Source of the DNA: CAYJGN01 sp964369635
GTDB taxonomy: Bacteria > Bacillota > Clostridia > Oscillospirales > Ruminococcaceae
Assembly: GCA_964369635.1 (NCBI GenBank)
Contig: CAYJGN010000052.1
Location: 1 to 12,779 of the forward strand
Direction: 5' to 3'
Length of the DNA stretch: 12,779 nt
In this document: in pieces, positions 1 through 7,133 of the stretch
Layout: every line of letters begins with the position of its first letter
Position numbering within the stretch: position 1 is the first letter of the stretch
Position numbers and translations under genes: made by a program
The notes under the pieces: model-generated
What the model was told of the DNA's origin: nothing
The model's input: the letters and a program-made list of their open reading frames with translations, nothing else
Databases searched by the model: none

Positions 1-56
1 CGTCGGGCTCATAACCCGGTCGATGATTCCATAAAAGTTTCCTTATAATAAAAAAA

Positions 57-87
57 CAGATACCTCTACGCGGTATCTGTTTTTTTT
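57..87. terminator. Hairpin terminator, repeat copy 1
   Basis: The stem is CAGATACCTC (57-66) and GCGGTATCTG (70-79) with a TAC loop. A single mismatch (T65 against C71) is the only change from the intact copy at 381-403. It has a run of T on the right (80-87) and a run of A on the left (50-56), so it can act in either direction. It follows only a truncated tRNA end here, so it may have no active transcript to stop. Confidence 0.7.
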
Positions 88-106
88 GGTTGCGGAGGCA
101 GGATTT
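87..106 (-). pseudogene. Truncated tRNA-fMet 3' end
   Basis: The 20 bases equal the 3' end of the intact tRNA-fMet at 411-430, including the encoded CCA. After position 106 the sequence no longer matches a tRNA, so the T-loop 5' side, anticodon arm and D arm are missing. It cannot fold as a tRNA and is a duplicated fragment. Confidence 0.85.
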
Positions 107-325
107 CTCGTCACCTCGCAGGCTCGGCACCCATTTTTCTAAAAAACCTCCACTGGAGCCTTTTTAAAACGAAAAATGCCTACGACCTTCGGGTTTCGTT
201 TCACTCCTCTTGACGCATTGTCGATCCTCTCACTGTCGCTTCGAGCTTCTCTGTGCGTCTGCGCTTCTCTCCCTTCGCTCTATCCGCCACCGGCGGCACT
301 CGGTCGTTCATCCAACGAACACACT
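107..325. other. Non-coding mosaic interval between the repeats
   Basis: I see no credible gene here; the 65-codon plus-strand reading frame at 176-373 runs into the repeat and has no good ribosome binding site. The interval is clearly richer in G+C than its surroundings. It contains a weak hairpin (CTCC-ACT-GGAG, flanked by A and T runs, about 141-166). At 179-195 are 17 bases identical to the intact tRNA-fMet (434-450, minus-strand sense). A second hairpin is CCGCC-ACC-GGCGG at 284-296. It reads as the inside of a small tRNA-derived duplication. Confidence 0.6.
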
Positions 326-487
<162 letters not shown>

Positions 488-503
488 TCGTTTCTGTTCT
501 ATA

Positions 504-532
504 ATACTACCACACATTTTTGTATTTGTCAA
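504..532 (-). promoter_or_regulatory. Promoter of tRNA-fMet
   Basis: On the minus strand there is a consensus -35 box TTGACA (532-527), 17 bases, and TAGTAT (509-504). The predicted start near 497 leaves a leader of about ten bases before the tRNA. The strong -35 box fits a highly expressed tRNA. Confidence 0.8.
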
Positions 533-582
533 GAAAAAATTTGTATTATTAGTTGCTTTTATAAGGCAAATAACTAATCTTC

Positions 583-774
583 CTATACTAATTTTGCATC
601 CTCTTCGATGCTTGCAAAAAGATCTTCGTCATGCTCAGTGACATCATGACCGTACATATCGTAAGTCTTTTCAATACATTTTTTACTCTGCAACCATTCA
701 TAGATAAATATTGCAGCCGTTGCAGCTGCTACCGCCGTAACTATCATGCTAATCATAACTTTTAAAACTTTCAT
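583..774 (-). CDS. Small single-span membrane protein, unknown function
   Basis: This encodes 63 residues. I chose the ATG at 774 (protein starting MKVLKVMISM) because AGGAAGG lies about six to eight bases upstream. A longer frame starting at 825 would begin inside the promoter. Residues about 4-28 form one hydrophobic, alanine-rich segment ending in a Tyr-Glu-Trp boundary, so it is probably a membrane anchor. The tail (about 40-60) is acidic, rich in Asp and Glu, and likely cytoplasmic or exposed. There is no signal peptidase or lipobox motif and one cysteine (C33). I do not recognise a family. It has its own promoter and is divergent from the 141-residue gene at 889. Confidence 0.7.
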   Translation of the reverse strand: MKVLKVMISMIVTAVAAATAAIFIYEWLQSKKCIEKTYDMYGHDVTEHDEDLFASIEEDAKLV

Positions 775-796
775 AATGACACCTTCCTTTTTTCCT

Positions 797-825
797 ATTA
801 TAACCTTATTTTTCCCTTTTTGCAA
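797..825 (-). promoter_or_regulatory. Promoter of the 63-residue membrane protein gene
   Basis: On the minus strand TTGCAA (825-820), 17 bases, then a perfect TATAAT (802-797). The predicted start near 790 leaves a short leader that still includes the Shine-Dalgarno site. This supports the start chosen at 774. Confidence 0.75.
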
Positions 826-830
826 TATAT

Positions 831-859
831 TTGAATTAAATTAACAAAATTGTTAAAGA
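831..859 (+). promoter_or_regulatory. Possible promoter of the 141-residue gene, with an inverted repeat
   Basis: TTGAAT (831-836), 17 bases, then TAAAGA (854-859) is an acceptable but weak match. The spacer and the -10 start contain the inverted repeat TTAACA-AAAT-TGTTAA (841-856), which could be an operator. An alternative -10 (TATAGT, 868-873) has no suitably spaced -35 box and would put the start on the ribosome binding site. Confidence 0.4.
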
Positions 860-888
860 TAAATTAGTATAGTGAAAGGAGCAAAGTT

Positions 889-1314
889 ATGGTTGACACA
901 AAAGAAATGTTGCAGTTTATCGCAGAAAACGCTCAGATGGGAGCCCAATCGACCGCCGAGCTTATGACCATCTGCCAAAATCCCGAGTTTATGGATCTTC
1001 TGCATTCACAAGAAAGCCATTACAAGGGCATACTAAATGAAGCAACTACCGAACTTCAGCGTTTGGGATTCGAGGTTCGTCAGATTAATCCGATTGCAAA
1101 GATGGGGACAAGTCTTATGATGAATATGCAAACCCTCACAAATAAAGAACCCTCCCACCTCGCTGATATGATGATGCAAGGGAGCAATATGGGGATAATT
1201 GATATCCAAAAGAAAATCAATGATTACGACGGTTCTCCTGTGGTTCTATCCCTCGCTACCCGCCTTCTCGACTTCGAAGAAAGCAGTCTTGAGAATTTCA
1301 AAAAATACTTATAG
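889..1314 (+). CDS. Conserved clostridial helical protein, possibly ferritin-like bundle
   Basis: This encodes 141 residues. The start is supported by AAAGGAG seven bases upstream of ATG. The protein looks almost wholly alpha-helical: likely helices at about 4-30, 33-61, 67-108 and 116-140. It has many Met residues (for example the MMM run at 94-96) and no signal peptide or membrane segment, so it should be cytoplasmic. The pattern HYKGILNEA in helix 2 and the LLDFEESSLENFKKYL end recall four-helix-bundle proteins of the DUF2383/ferritin-like kind and small hypothetical proteins common in Clostridia. I do not see a complete set of metal ligands, so iron binding is not claimed. It is monocistronic and followed by a hairpin at 1363-1395. 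Function unknown. Confidence 0.85.
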   Translation: MVDTKEMLQFIAENAQMGAQSTAELMTICQNPEFMDLLHSQESHYKGILNEATTELQRLGFEVRQINPIAKMGTSLMMNMQTLTNKEPSHLADMMMQGSNMGIIDIQKKINDYDGSPVVLSLATRLLDFEESSLENFKKYL

Positions 1315-1362
1315 TAAATATTTCGCAAATTATACTATAAGTCGGCAAAATTCGGCAATATG

Positions 1363-1395
1363 ATAGGGATGCGGATTATATATCCACATCCCTAT
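1363..1395 (+). terminator. Hairpin terminator after the 141-residue gene
   Basis: A 9-bp stem ATAGGGATG / CATCCCTAT continues, after one C/A mismatch, with GGAT / ATCC around a TATAT loop. A T-rich stretch follows on the plus strand (from about 1396, best at 1402-1416). It also lies beyond the end of the convergent DUF2752 gene, but on that side there is no T run, so it mainly suits the plus strand. Confidence 0.65.
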
Positions 1396-1421
1396 TTGCT
1401 ATTTTTATTTATTTTTTAATT

Positions 1422-1790
1422 TTAACCGATTATCTGTCGCCAACTGCTGTTTATAGATATGATATCCAAAATATAAAGCACGAAGTTTAATAGAACAATC
1501 CCGAGCGTTAGATAAGCTATCTGTTTGCTATATTTAAATAAATTTCTATGTATGAAAAACCAAACCGATAAAATCACAGGCACTGCCATAAAATTTATTG
1601 CAAAATACCCTTTAAAATCGAGTCGGAGCAAAGCATAAACAGCTCTTGTTATCCTACAAGTCGGACAATCAAATCCCAGAAAAACATTTATCGGACAACC
1701 GAAATCGGTAAACTCATAAACTAATAAAATCGCAGCTACAACTAAAAATATAACTAAATGATTAAGTAATATTTTTTTATTGATTGTCAT
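1422..1790 (-). CDS. DUF2752 family membrane protein
   Basis: This encodes 122 residues. The motif GFDCPTCRITRA (residues 39-50) is the signature of DUF2752, usually written CPxCGxTRA; here Arg replaces the usual Gly. Hydrophobic segments at about 11-26, 65-81 and 92-110 suggest three membrane spans, with the Cys motif after the first. The family is widespread in bacteria and its function is not established. The ATG directly follows the stop of the TM2 gene with no base between and there is no Shine-Dalgarno site, so translation is probably coupled to the TM2 gene. Length is normal for the family. Confidence 0.85.
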   Translation of the reverse strand: MTINKKILLNHLVIFLVVAAILLVYEFTDFGCPINVFLGFDCPTCRITRAVYALLRLDFKGYFAINFMAVPVILSVWFFIHRNLFKYSKQIAYLTLGIVLLNFVLYILDIISINSSWRQIIG

Positions 1791-2126
1791 TTAGATTAGA
1801 GTCATTATGTTATTGAAATTCAGCTCTTTAGTTCTCTTTGAAACAGTGAACCAATCTATAATCGTTAGGATACCGCATCCACCAAAAGTTAGAAGCTTTA
1901 GAATTCCCATTCCAGTATCGCCAAGCATAAATCTATCAATACCAAGAGAGCCAAGGAAAATAGATATAAGCATTAAGGTGTTTGGATCTTTTAATTCCAC
2001 TGTTGATAACATCGAAAACCTTGATTCATCCAGATAAATTAGCTTATCCTTAAGATACATAACCTTTTCTGCGGGAAAATATTTTGCATTCCCCATCATA
2101 TACATGTCAACTCTTTGCTGGTCCAT
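1791..2126 (-). CDS. TM2 domain protein
   Basis: This encodes 111 residues with a strong site GGGGG seven bases before the ATG. The C-terminal half is a TM2 domain (about 48-100): a first hydrophobic helix (LMLISIFLGSLG), the hallmark GIDRFMLGD at 62-70, then GILKLLTFGGCGILTIIDW as the second helix. The N-terminal 47 residues are soluble, with a YFPAEK... segment rather than the zinc ribbon found in some relatives. TM2 proteins are small membrane proteins of unresolved function. It is the first gene of a two-gene unit with the DUF2752 gene, a pairing that suggests a shared membrane role. It has its own promoter with a palindrome over the start point. Confidence 0.9.
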   Translation of the reverse strand: MDQQRVDMYMMGNAKYFPAEKVMYLKDKLIYLDESRFSMLSTVELKDPNTLMLISIFLGSLGIDRFMLGDTGMGILKLLTFGGCGILTIIDWFTVSKRTKELNFNNIMTLI

Positions 2127-2149
2127 AATAATACCCCCAATTTAATTTA

Positions 2150-2167
2150 AATGTTATTAATAACATT
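2150..2167. promoter_or_regulatory. 18-bp perfect palindrome, candidate operator
   Basis: AATGTTATTAATAACATT is identical to its reverse complement. It overlaps the last bases of the TM2 promoter -10 box and covers the predicted transcription start (about 2158), where a bound dimer would block initiation. The cognate regulator is unknown; the MarR-type protein encoded at 2331-2819 is the nearest candidate but there is no evidence linking them. Confidence 0.55.
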
Positions 2168-2193
2168 ATATATTTATAAACACAGTTATTCAA
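2165..2193 (-). promoter_or_regulatory. Promoter of the TM2-DUF2752 unit
   Basis: On the minus strand TTGAAT (2193-2188), 17 bases, then a perfect TATAAT (2170-2165). The leader is about 30 bases long. It lies downstream of the fab operon on the same strand, and I see no convincing terminator between 2194 and 2330, so some read-through from the operon is possible. Confidence 0.75.
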
Positions 2194-2330
2194 TAGTATT
2201 AATAGATAAAGTACAGAATTCATTATTAGATAATTTGGTTAAATTATATCGGATAACTTGTTTAACATCCATTGTTTAGTACAATATATCCCAGCAATAT
2301 CCAATAACTGCCATACCGCATAAATGCATT

Positions 2331-2819
2331 TTATTTCTCATCTGATTCGCTTGATGATTTTATAGTCACTTCTGGCATAAGCTCTTCAGATATAATCTGC
2401 ATTATCTGCTCAAGTTTATCTTGATCAATATCCGATAGTCTTTTGCGCATTCTATCAACAACCACCTCAATATAATCATAGGTGATCCCAATATAATTGA
2501 GATATTTATCGGTAACCTCAAGATAAAACTCTCTCTTATCGCCCTGATTTTGCACCTTTTTTATATAGCCTTTTTTAATAAGGCTATTTACCTTATAAGT
2601 TGCATTTGGCGAAGAAATCTGAGCAAAATCAGCAAATTCCTTTATCGTCGGGCGATTTAGCGCATAGATAACTTCAACGCAAAATGTTTCAACAACAGAG
2701 AGACTCGCCTCCCTCTTCTCAAATTGCGCAAAAACCGTTCTATAAAACTTCAATTTAAATTTCGTATATATTTCAGAAAAATATCTCTCTAACATTATAT
2801 AATACCACTCTTTAACCAT
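2331..2819 (-). CDS. fabT: MarR family regulator, FabT-like
   Basis: This is a winged-helix repressor of 162 residues, the likely controller of the fatty acid genes it follows. The wHTH spans about 57-103: PTIKEFADFAQ leads into the recognition helix (ISSPNATYKVNSLIKKG, 68-84) and a wing with the MarR-typical Gly-Asp-Lys-Arg pattern (93-96). Helices at both ends would form the dimer interface. FabT proteins bind acyl-ACP and repress fab genes; this is family knowledge and the assignment rests mostly on context. The gene starts 3 bp after fabZ. The ATG at 2819 has no Shine-Dalgarno site; the ATG at 2795 (MLERYF...) follows AAAGAG and could be the true start. Being last in the operon is unusual for fabT. 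The 204 bp that follow hold no clear terminator. Confidence 0.75.
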   Translation of the reverse strand: MVKEWYYIMLERYFSEIYTKFKLKFYRTVFAQFEKREASLSVVETFCVEVIYALNRPTIKEFADFAQISSPNATYKVNSLIKKGYIKKVQNQGDKREFYLEVTDKYLNYIGITYDYIEVVVDRMRKRLSDIDQDKLEQIMQIISEELMPEVTIKSSSESDEK

Positions 2820-2822
2820 CTG

Positions 2823-3254
2823 CTAATCAATTATTGCAAATGAAATTTCGCCCATACAAGCAACTTTTCCATCAACTGTTGCTTTAACCGACCCAAAACC
2901 AACTCTTCCTCTGCATTTTTTTATTTCACAAGTTAAGATAAGCTGGTCTCCAGGAACTACCTGTCTCTTAAATCTTGCATTTTTTATTCCACCAAATAGA
3001 GCTGTTTTGCCCTTATTTTCAGGCAGAGAGAGCATCGCAATAGCACCTATCTGCGCAAGTGCTTCAATAACAAGCACACCCGGCATTACAGGATAATTTG
3101 GAAAATGGCCCTGATAGAAATATTCTGTCGCTGTTGTATTTTTAATTCCTGTCGCTGAAATACCCGGTACAAGTTCAGTAACTTTATCAACAAGAAGAAA
3201 TGGATATCTGTGCGGAATTATTGCCTCTATCTCTTTAATACCAAGCTCCATCAT
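2823..3254 (-). CDS. fabZ: 3-hydroxyacyl-ACP dehydratase FabZ
   Basis: It dehydrates beta-hydroxyacyl-ACP to trans-2-enoyl-ACP, the third step of each elongation cycle, in the cytoplasm. The 143 residues form one hot-dog fold. The catalytic pair is visible: His50 in YFYQGHFPNYPVMPG and Glu64 in VLVIEALAQIGA. The N-terminal IIPHRYPFLLVDKV is typical of FabZ. The first ATG overlaps the fabF stop by one base (TAATG), and a second ATG follows at once; GAAGG is four bases from the first and seven from the second, so the protein may start at 3251. No separate isomerase (FabM, FabA) lies in the window. A FabN-like bifunctional role in making unsaturated chains cannot be decided from sequence alone. 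Confidence 0.95.
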   Translation of the reverse strand: MMELGIKEIEAIIPHRYPFLLVDKVTELVPGISATGIKNTTATEYFYQGHFPNYPVMPGVLVIEALAQIGAIAMLSLPENKGKTALFGGIKNARFKRQVVPGDQLILTCEIKKCRGRVGFGSVKATVDGKVACMGEISFAIID

Positions 3255-4486
3255 TACACCTTCTTAAATATAAGTACTGCATTATGTCCGCCAAATCCGA
3301 GCGAAGTTGACATTCCATATTCGCAGTCCATCTCTTTTTTTGTATTTTTAACAACATTCAAATCGCACTCAGGATCTTCCACCTGATATCCGATAGTTGG
3401 CAGTGCAACACCTTCTTTAAGCGACAGCGCTGTCATAATACCTTCAACTCCGCCAGCCGCACCGAGCAGATGTCCCGTCATCGACTTTGTTCCCGATACG
3501 AGTACGTTCGGAGCATGCTCACCAAACGCAAGCTTGACAGACATTGTTTCGCATTTATCGTTCATTGGAGTTGAAGTTGCATGAGCGTTTAGGTATCCAA
3601 CATCAGAGGGAGCGATATCTGCGTCTTTTATAGCAGCAGTTATAGCCTTTGCAGCCCCACTTCCATCTTCTGATGGAGCAGTCATATGGAATGCATCGCA
3701 TGTTGAGCCATACCCAACAACTTCACCTAAAATTTCAGCTCCTCTTGCAACCGCATGCTCATACTCTTCAAGAATAATAATTCCAGCGCCTTCACCCATA
3801 ACAAATCCGCTTCTTTCTTTGTCAAATGGAATTGAAGCTCTCTTCGGATCGTTTGTCTCGCAAAGCGCTTTTATCGTTGTAAAACCACCTATACCAAGAG
3901 GTGTTATAGTAGCCTCGCAGCCACCTGTTACCGCAACTGTTGCATAGCCATCGCGAATAGCGCGAAATGAATCGCCAATTGCATTTGTAGCTGATGCGCA
4001 AGCAGTTACAACGCTTGTACAGCTGCCCTTAAATCCGTATTTAATAGCAACAGCACCCGCCGCCATATTTATAATAGACATAGGGATAAAGAAAGGAGAA
4101 ACTCTATCAAACCCTTTCTCAAGTCCTTTTGTCTGCTCAATTTCTATATTTTCAAGTCCGCCGATACCGCTCGCAATGTTTACGATACAATCGTCAAGAT
4201 TGGTGTTTTCAGCGGTTATTCCGCTCTGCTCGACAGCTTCCTGCGACGCCACAAGCGCAAACTGAGTAAACTTTGCATATCTTCTCTGGTTTTTCTTATC
4301 GACGAATTTCTCCATCTCAAGGTTTTTGACCTCTGCTGAGATTTTAACTTTCTGGTTCTCGGTATTAAATTTTGTTGTGAAATCTATTCCGCAGACGCCG
4401 TTTTTAGCGTTTTCAAACATCTCAGGAACAGTATTTCCGATAGGGCTTACCGCCCCCATGCCCGTTATAACAACTCTTCTTTTCAT
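3254..4486 (-). CDS. fabF: 3-oxoacyl-ACP synthase II FabF
   Basis: It condenses malonyl-ACP with a growing acyl-ACP, extending the chain by two carbons. At 410 residues it has the usual length of KASII. The Cys-His-His catalytic triad is intact: Cys163 (VVTACASATNA), His302 (LNAHATSTP) and His339 (SMTGHLLGAAGG). The C-terminal GFGGHNAVLIFKK motif is also typical. GGAGAG sits four bases before the ATG. It begins 10 bp after fabG and its stop overlaps the fabZ start, which suggests coupled translation. It is the only KASI/II-type enzyme in the operon, so it probably makes all elongation steps after FabH. Confidence 0.97.
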   Translation of the reverse strand: MKRRVVITGMGAVSPIGNTVPEMFENAKNGVCGIDFTTKFNTENQKVKISAEVKNLEMEKFVDKKNQRRYAKFTQFALVASQEAVEQSGITAENTNLDDCIVNIASGIGGLENIEIEQTKGLEKGFDRVSPFFIPMSIINMAAGAVAIKYGFKGSCTSVVTACASATNAIGDSFRAIRDGYATVAVTGGCEATITPLGIGGFTTIKALCETNDPKRASIPFDKERSGFVMGEGAGIIILEEYEHAVARGAEILGEVVGYGSTCDAFHMTAPSEDGSGAAKAITAAIKDADIAPSDVGYLNAHATSTPMNDKCETMSVKLAFGEHAPNVLVSGTKSMTGHLLGAAGGVEGIMTALSLKEGVALPTIGYQVEDPECDLNVVKNTKKEMDCEYGMSTSLGFGGHNAVLIFKKV

Positions 4487-4496
4487 GATACTCTCC

Positions 4497-5237
4497 TTAT
4501 CTCATAGACATTCCGCCATCTACTGACAGCGTCTGCCCTGTTATATATCTCGCGCCCTCTGAAGCAAGGAATACAACTGCCGCTGCAATATCAGCACCTG
4601 TTCCGAAATCAGAGAGTGGGATTTGCTCTTTCATTTTATCTTTTATCTCATCAGATAAACTGTCAGTCATATCTGAGATGATAAATCCAGGCGCTATCGC
4701 ATTAACCGTTACATTTCGGCTTGCAATCTCTTTTGCAAAAGCCTTTGTCATTCCGATAAGCCCCGCTTTTGATGCGCAGTAGTTCGTCTGACCTGCGTTT
4801 CCAAGTAGCCCCACCACGCTCGACATATTGATAATTCTGCCGCTGCGCTGTTTCATCATCGTCCTTGTTACCGCTTTTGTCATATTAAACGCGCCTTTGA
4901 GATTTATATCAATAACCGCATCAAAATCCTCTTCCGACATCCGCATTAGAAGATTATCCTTTGTTATCCCTGCATTATTCACAAGTATATCAATACTGCC
5001 AAATTCTTTTACAGCGGTATCTGCAAGGAGTTTGCAGTCATCAGCTTTTGAAACATCGGCTTTAACAGTTATAGCTAAAACTCCCATTTCTTTGCACTCG
5101 TTTGCAGTCTGCTCTGCTGCGCTCTCACTTGAAGCATAGTTTATTATAAGGTTAACACCTTGCTTTGCAAGAGCCAGACAAACCGCTCTGCCTATACCCT
5201 TGCCACCGCCTGTTACAATAGCTGTTTTGTTTTTCAT
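4497..5237 (-). CDS. fabG: 3-oxoacyl-ACP reductase FabG
   Basis: It reduces 3-oxoacyl-ACP to 3-hydroxyacyl-ACP with NADPH. The 246 residues form a classical short-chain dehydrogenase. The nucleotide-binding TGGGKGIG is at 9-16 and the NNAG motif at 87-90. The catalytic residues are Asn112, Ser140 (NMSSVVG), Tyr153 and Lys157 (NYCASKAG). The C-terminal ITGQTLSVDGG is the family hallmark. GGGAG lies seven bases before the ATG, partly within the end of fabD, and only one base separates the two genes. Confidence 0.97.
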   Translation of the reverse strand: MKNKTAIVTGGGKGIGRAVCLALAKQGVNLIINYASSESAAEQTANECKEMGVLAITVKADVSKADDCKLLADTAVKEFGSIDILVNNAGITKDNLLMRMSEEDFDAVIDINLKGAFNMTKAVTRTMMKQRSGRIINMSSVVGLLGNAGQTNYCASKAGLIGMTKAFAKEIASRNVTVNAIAPGFIISDMTDSLSDEIKDKMKEQIPLSDFGTGADIAAAVVFLASEGARYITGQTLSVDGGMSMR

Positions 5238-5238
5238 C

Positions 5239-6168
5239 TTATGCTCCCTCTTCTCGTATTTTACTTAAAGTTTGCTCAAAGCTCGTCATATCTTCTATAT
5301 TATATAGGGTTATATCCGAAACAGTCTTTTTAATAAAACCGCAGAGAGTTTTCCCCTGACCGATTTCAATAACTGTATCAACACCAAGATCTTTTAGATA
5401 ATTTATCGACTGCTCAAAATTCACCTGACTTTTAACCTGTTTTGCAAGTAGCTCTTTTAGCTCGTCTGTGTCCCTCGGCTCTCTTGCAACGGCATTTAAT
5501 ATTACAGGTATTTTCGGTGCATTAAACTGCTCGCTTTTAAATCTATCTGATAGCGCTAAATAAGCGGGCTCCATAACCTCTGTATGGAAAGCGCCCTCGG
5601 TATCGAGAAAAACCGCTCTTTTTGCACCAGCTTCTTTACAAAGCTCTGCCGCTCGCAGGACTGCCGCTCGCTCACCTGAAATAACTATCTGTCCCGGGCA
5701 GTTTCTATTCGCAACTGCAACTATACCAATATCGCTTGCCGCATTGCAACACTCTTCGATTTTCTTACTTTCAAGGCCTAAAATAGCCGCCATCTTGCAT
5801 TCTATTCCAGCCGCCGCTTTGGTCATCTGCTCTGCTCGAAAGTTTATTATGTCAACTACCTGTTTTTTCAGGAAAACACCTGCCGCATAGAGCGCTGAAT
5901 ATTCACCAAGGCTAAGTCCCATTGATGCAACAGGCTCAATACCCTTATCGCGCAACATCTCAGTGACGCCGACGCAAAAAGCAGTCATTATCCCTTGAGT
6001 ATTTATAGTTTTAGATAAAATCTCTTGCTCTCCATTAAAGGCAATCTCTCTTTTCTCGGGCGCAAGTAGGTCAAAAGCCTCTTTAAATATTTCGCTGTTT
6101 TGATATAAATCAGCACCCATACCGACCTTTTGGCTCCCTTGTCCCGAATAGACAAATGCAATCTTCAT
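5239..6168 (-). CDS. fabD: Malonyl-CoA:ACP transacylase FabD
   Basis: It moves the malonyl group from CoA to the phosphopantetheine arm of ACP, supplying FabH and FabF. The 309 residues match the family length. The N-terminal YSGQGSQKVGMG forms the oxyanion region. The nucleophile is Ser86 in GLSLGEYSALYAAG, Arg111 in FRAEQM is the likely carboxylate anchor, and His195 in GAFHTEVM completes the active site. GGGAG lies five bases before the ATG. It follows fabK by 17 bp. Confidence 0.97.
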   Translation of the reverse strand: MKIAFVYSGQGSQKVGMGADLYQNSEIFKEAFDLLAPEKREIAFNGEQEILSKTINTQGIMTAFCVGVTEMLRDKGIEPVASMGLSLGEYSALYAAGVFLKKQVVDIINFRAEQMTKAAAGIECKMAAILGLESKKIEECCNAASDIGIVAVANRNCPGQIVISGERAAVLRAAELCKEAGAKRAVFLDTEGAFHTEVMEPAYLALSDRFKSEQFNAPKIPVILNAVAREPRDTDELKELLAKQVKSQVNFEQSINYLKDLGVDTVIEIGQGKTLCGFIKKTVSDITLYNIEDMTSFEQTLSKIREEGA

Positions 6169-6185
6169 AATAACTCCCGTAATTT

Positions 6186-7121
6186 TTATATTTTACCAGA
6201 CTTTATATCGCTCTTTATAGCATTATATTCAGCCATTAAATCCTCAAAAATCTCGCCAACTGGCTTTATCTCACAAGCCATGCCAGCAACCTGACCTGCC
6301 ATAACACTACCTCTTGAAGTATCCCCCTCGTGGACAGCGCGACGAAGCGCTCCAAGGGTCATTTTCTCAAGTTCCATCTTATCAGCACCGCTCTGCTCAA
6401 GTTTTATATGCTCACGTGTCATCTGATTTTTAAGAACACGAACAGGAACACCAGAAGCTCTACCTGTTACAACTGTATCGGTATCTTTTGCTTTGACAAC
6501 CGCCTCTTTGTAGTTTTGATGCACTGGGCACTCATCGCTTGTTAGTAGAACTGTTCCTATCTGAACACCAGTTGCACCGAGAATTTCCGCCGCAAGCATC
6601 TGTCTGCCACTTGCAATTCCACCCGCCGCAACAACAGGAATATTAACCGCCGCTACAACCTGAGGTATTAGCGCCATCGTTGTTGTTTCGCCAACGTGTC
6701 CACCGCTCTCTGTTCCCTCTGCGATTATGCCATCAGCTCCGCTTTTTTCCATTCTCTTAGCAAGTGCAACGGACGGAACAACTGGAAAAACAGTTATCCC
6801 AGCCTCTTTCCATTTCGCCATATATTTACCGGGACTTCCAGCACCGGTTGTTATAAACTTAATTCCTTCTTCGATAATAATATCTGCTATTTCATCTATA
6901 TGAGGATTCATAAGCATAAGGTTTATACCAAAAGGCTTATCAGTTAAACTTCTGCATTTTGCTATCTGCAGACGTACTTGATCTGGGGTCATAGTTGCTG
7001 TTGCAATAACCGCCATAGCACCGTTATTAACAACCGCCGCCACGAACTCCGCCGTTGAAATATTCGCCATCGCACCCGCAATATATGGGTATTTTGTTCC
7101 TAAAATCTCATTTAGCTTCAT
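6186..7121 (-). CDS. fabK: Enoyl-ACP reductase FabK (FMN type)
   Basis: It performs the last step of each cycle, reducing trans-2-enoyl-ACP with NAD(P)H through FMN. The 311 residues form a TIM barrel of the nitropropane dioxygenase-like group. Visible marks are GAMANISTAEFVAAV near the start, EGTESGGHVGETTTM (135-149) with His142 at the position of the FabK active-site histidine, and VAAGGIASGRQMLAAEILGATGVQIGT for phosphate binding. FabK replaces the FabI reductase found in many bacteria and is insensitive to triclosan; that is family knowledge. GGGAG lies six bases before the ATG. Its place between fabH and fabD separates it from other flavin oxidases of the same fold. Confidence 0.95.
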   Translation of the reverse strand: MKLNEILGTKYPYIAGAMANISTAEFVAAVVNNGAMAVIATATMTPDQVRLQIAKCRSLTDKPFGINLMLMNPHIDEIADIIIEEGIKFITTGAGSPGKYMAKWKEAGITVFPVVPSVALAKRMEKSGADGIIAEGTESGGHVGETTTMALIPQVVAAVNIPVVAAGGIASGRQMLAAEILGATGVQIGTVLLTSDECPVHQNYKEAVVKAKDTDTVVTGRASGVPVRVLKNQMTREHIKLEQSGADKMELEKMTLGALRRAVHEGDTSRGSVMAGQVAGMACEIKPVGEIFEDLMAEYNAIKSDIKSGKI

Positions 7122-7133
7122 AAAAATCTCCCT

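Larger units (their letters stand above)
1..106. repeat. Direct repeat copy 1 (tRNA-fMet-associated)
   Basis: This stretch is almost identical to 326-430. I see two differences: one extra A in the A-run near 50-56, and C instead of A at 71. It contains, in order, a plus-strand piece of an initiator tRNA anticodon arm, a short AT-rich spacer, a hairpin terminator (57-79) and the last 20 bases of a minus-strand tRNA-fMet. The match stops abruptly at 106. The repeat may extend leftward beyond the window edge. Confidence 0.9.

Noticed and set aside
2194..2330. Terminator after the MarR-type gene
   Set aside because: Only short AT-rich dyads such as TTGT-ACTAA... and AAATGCATTT are present; none has a GC-containing stem followed by T residues.
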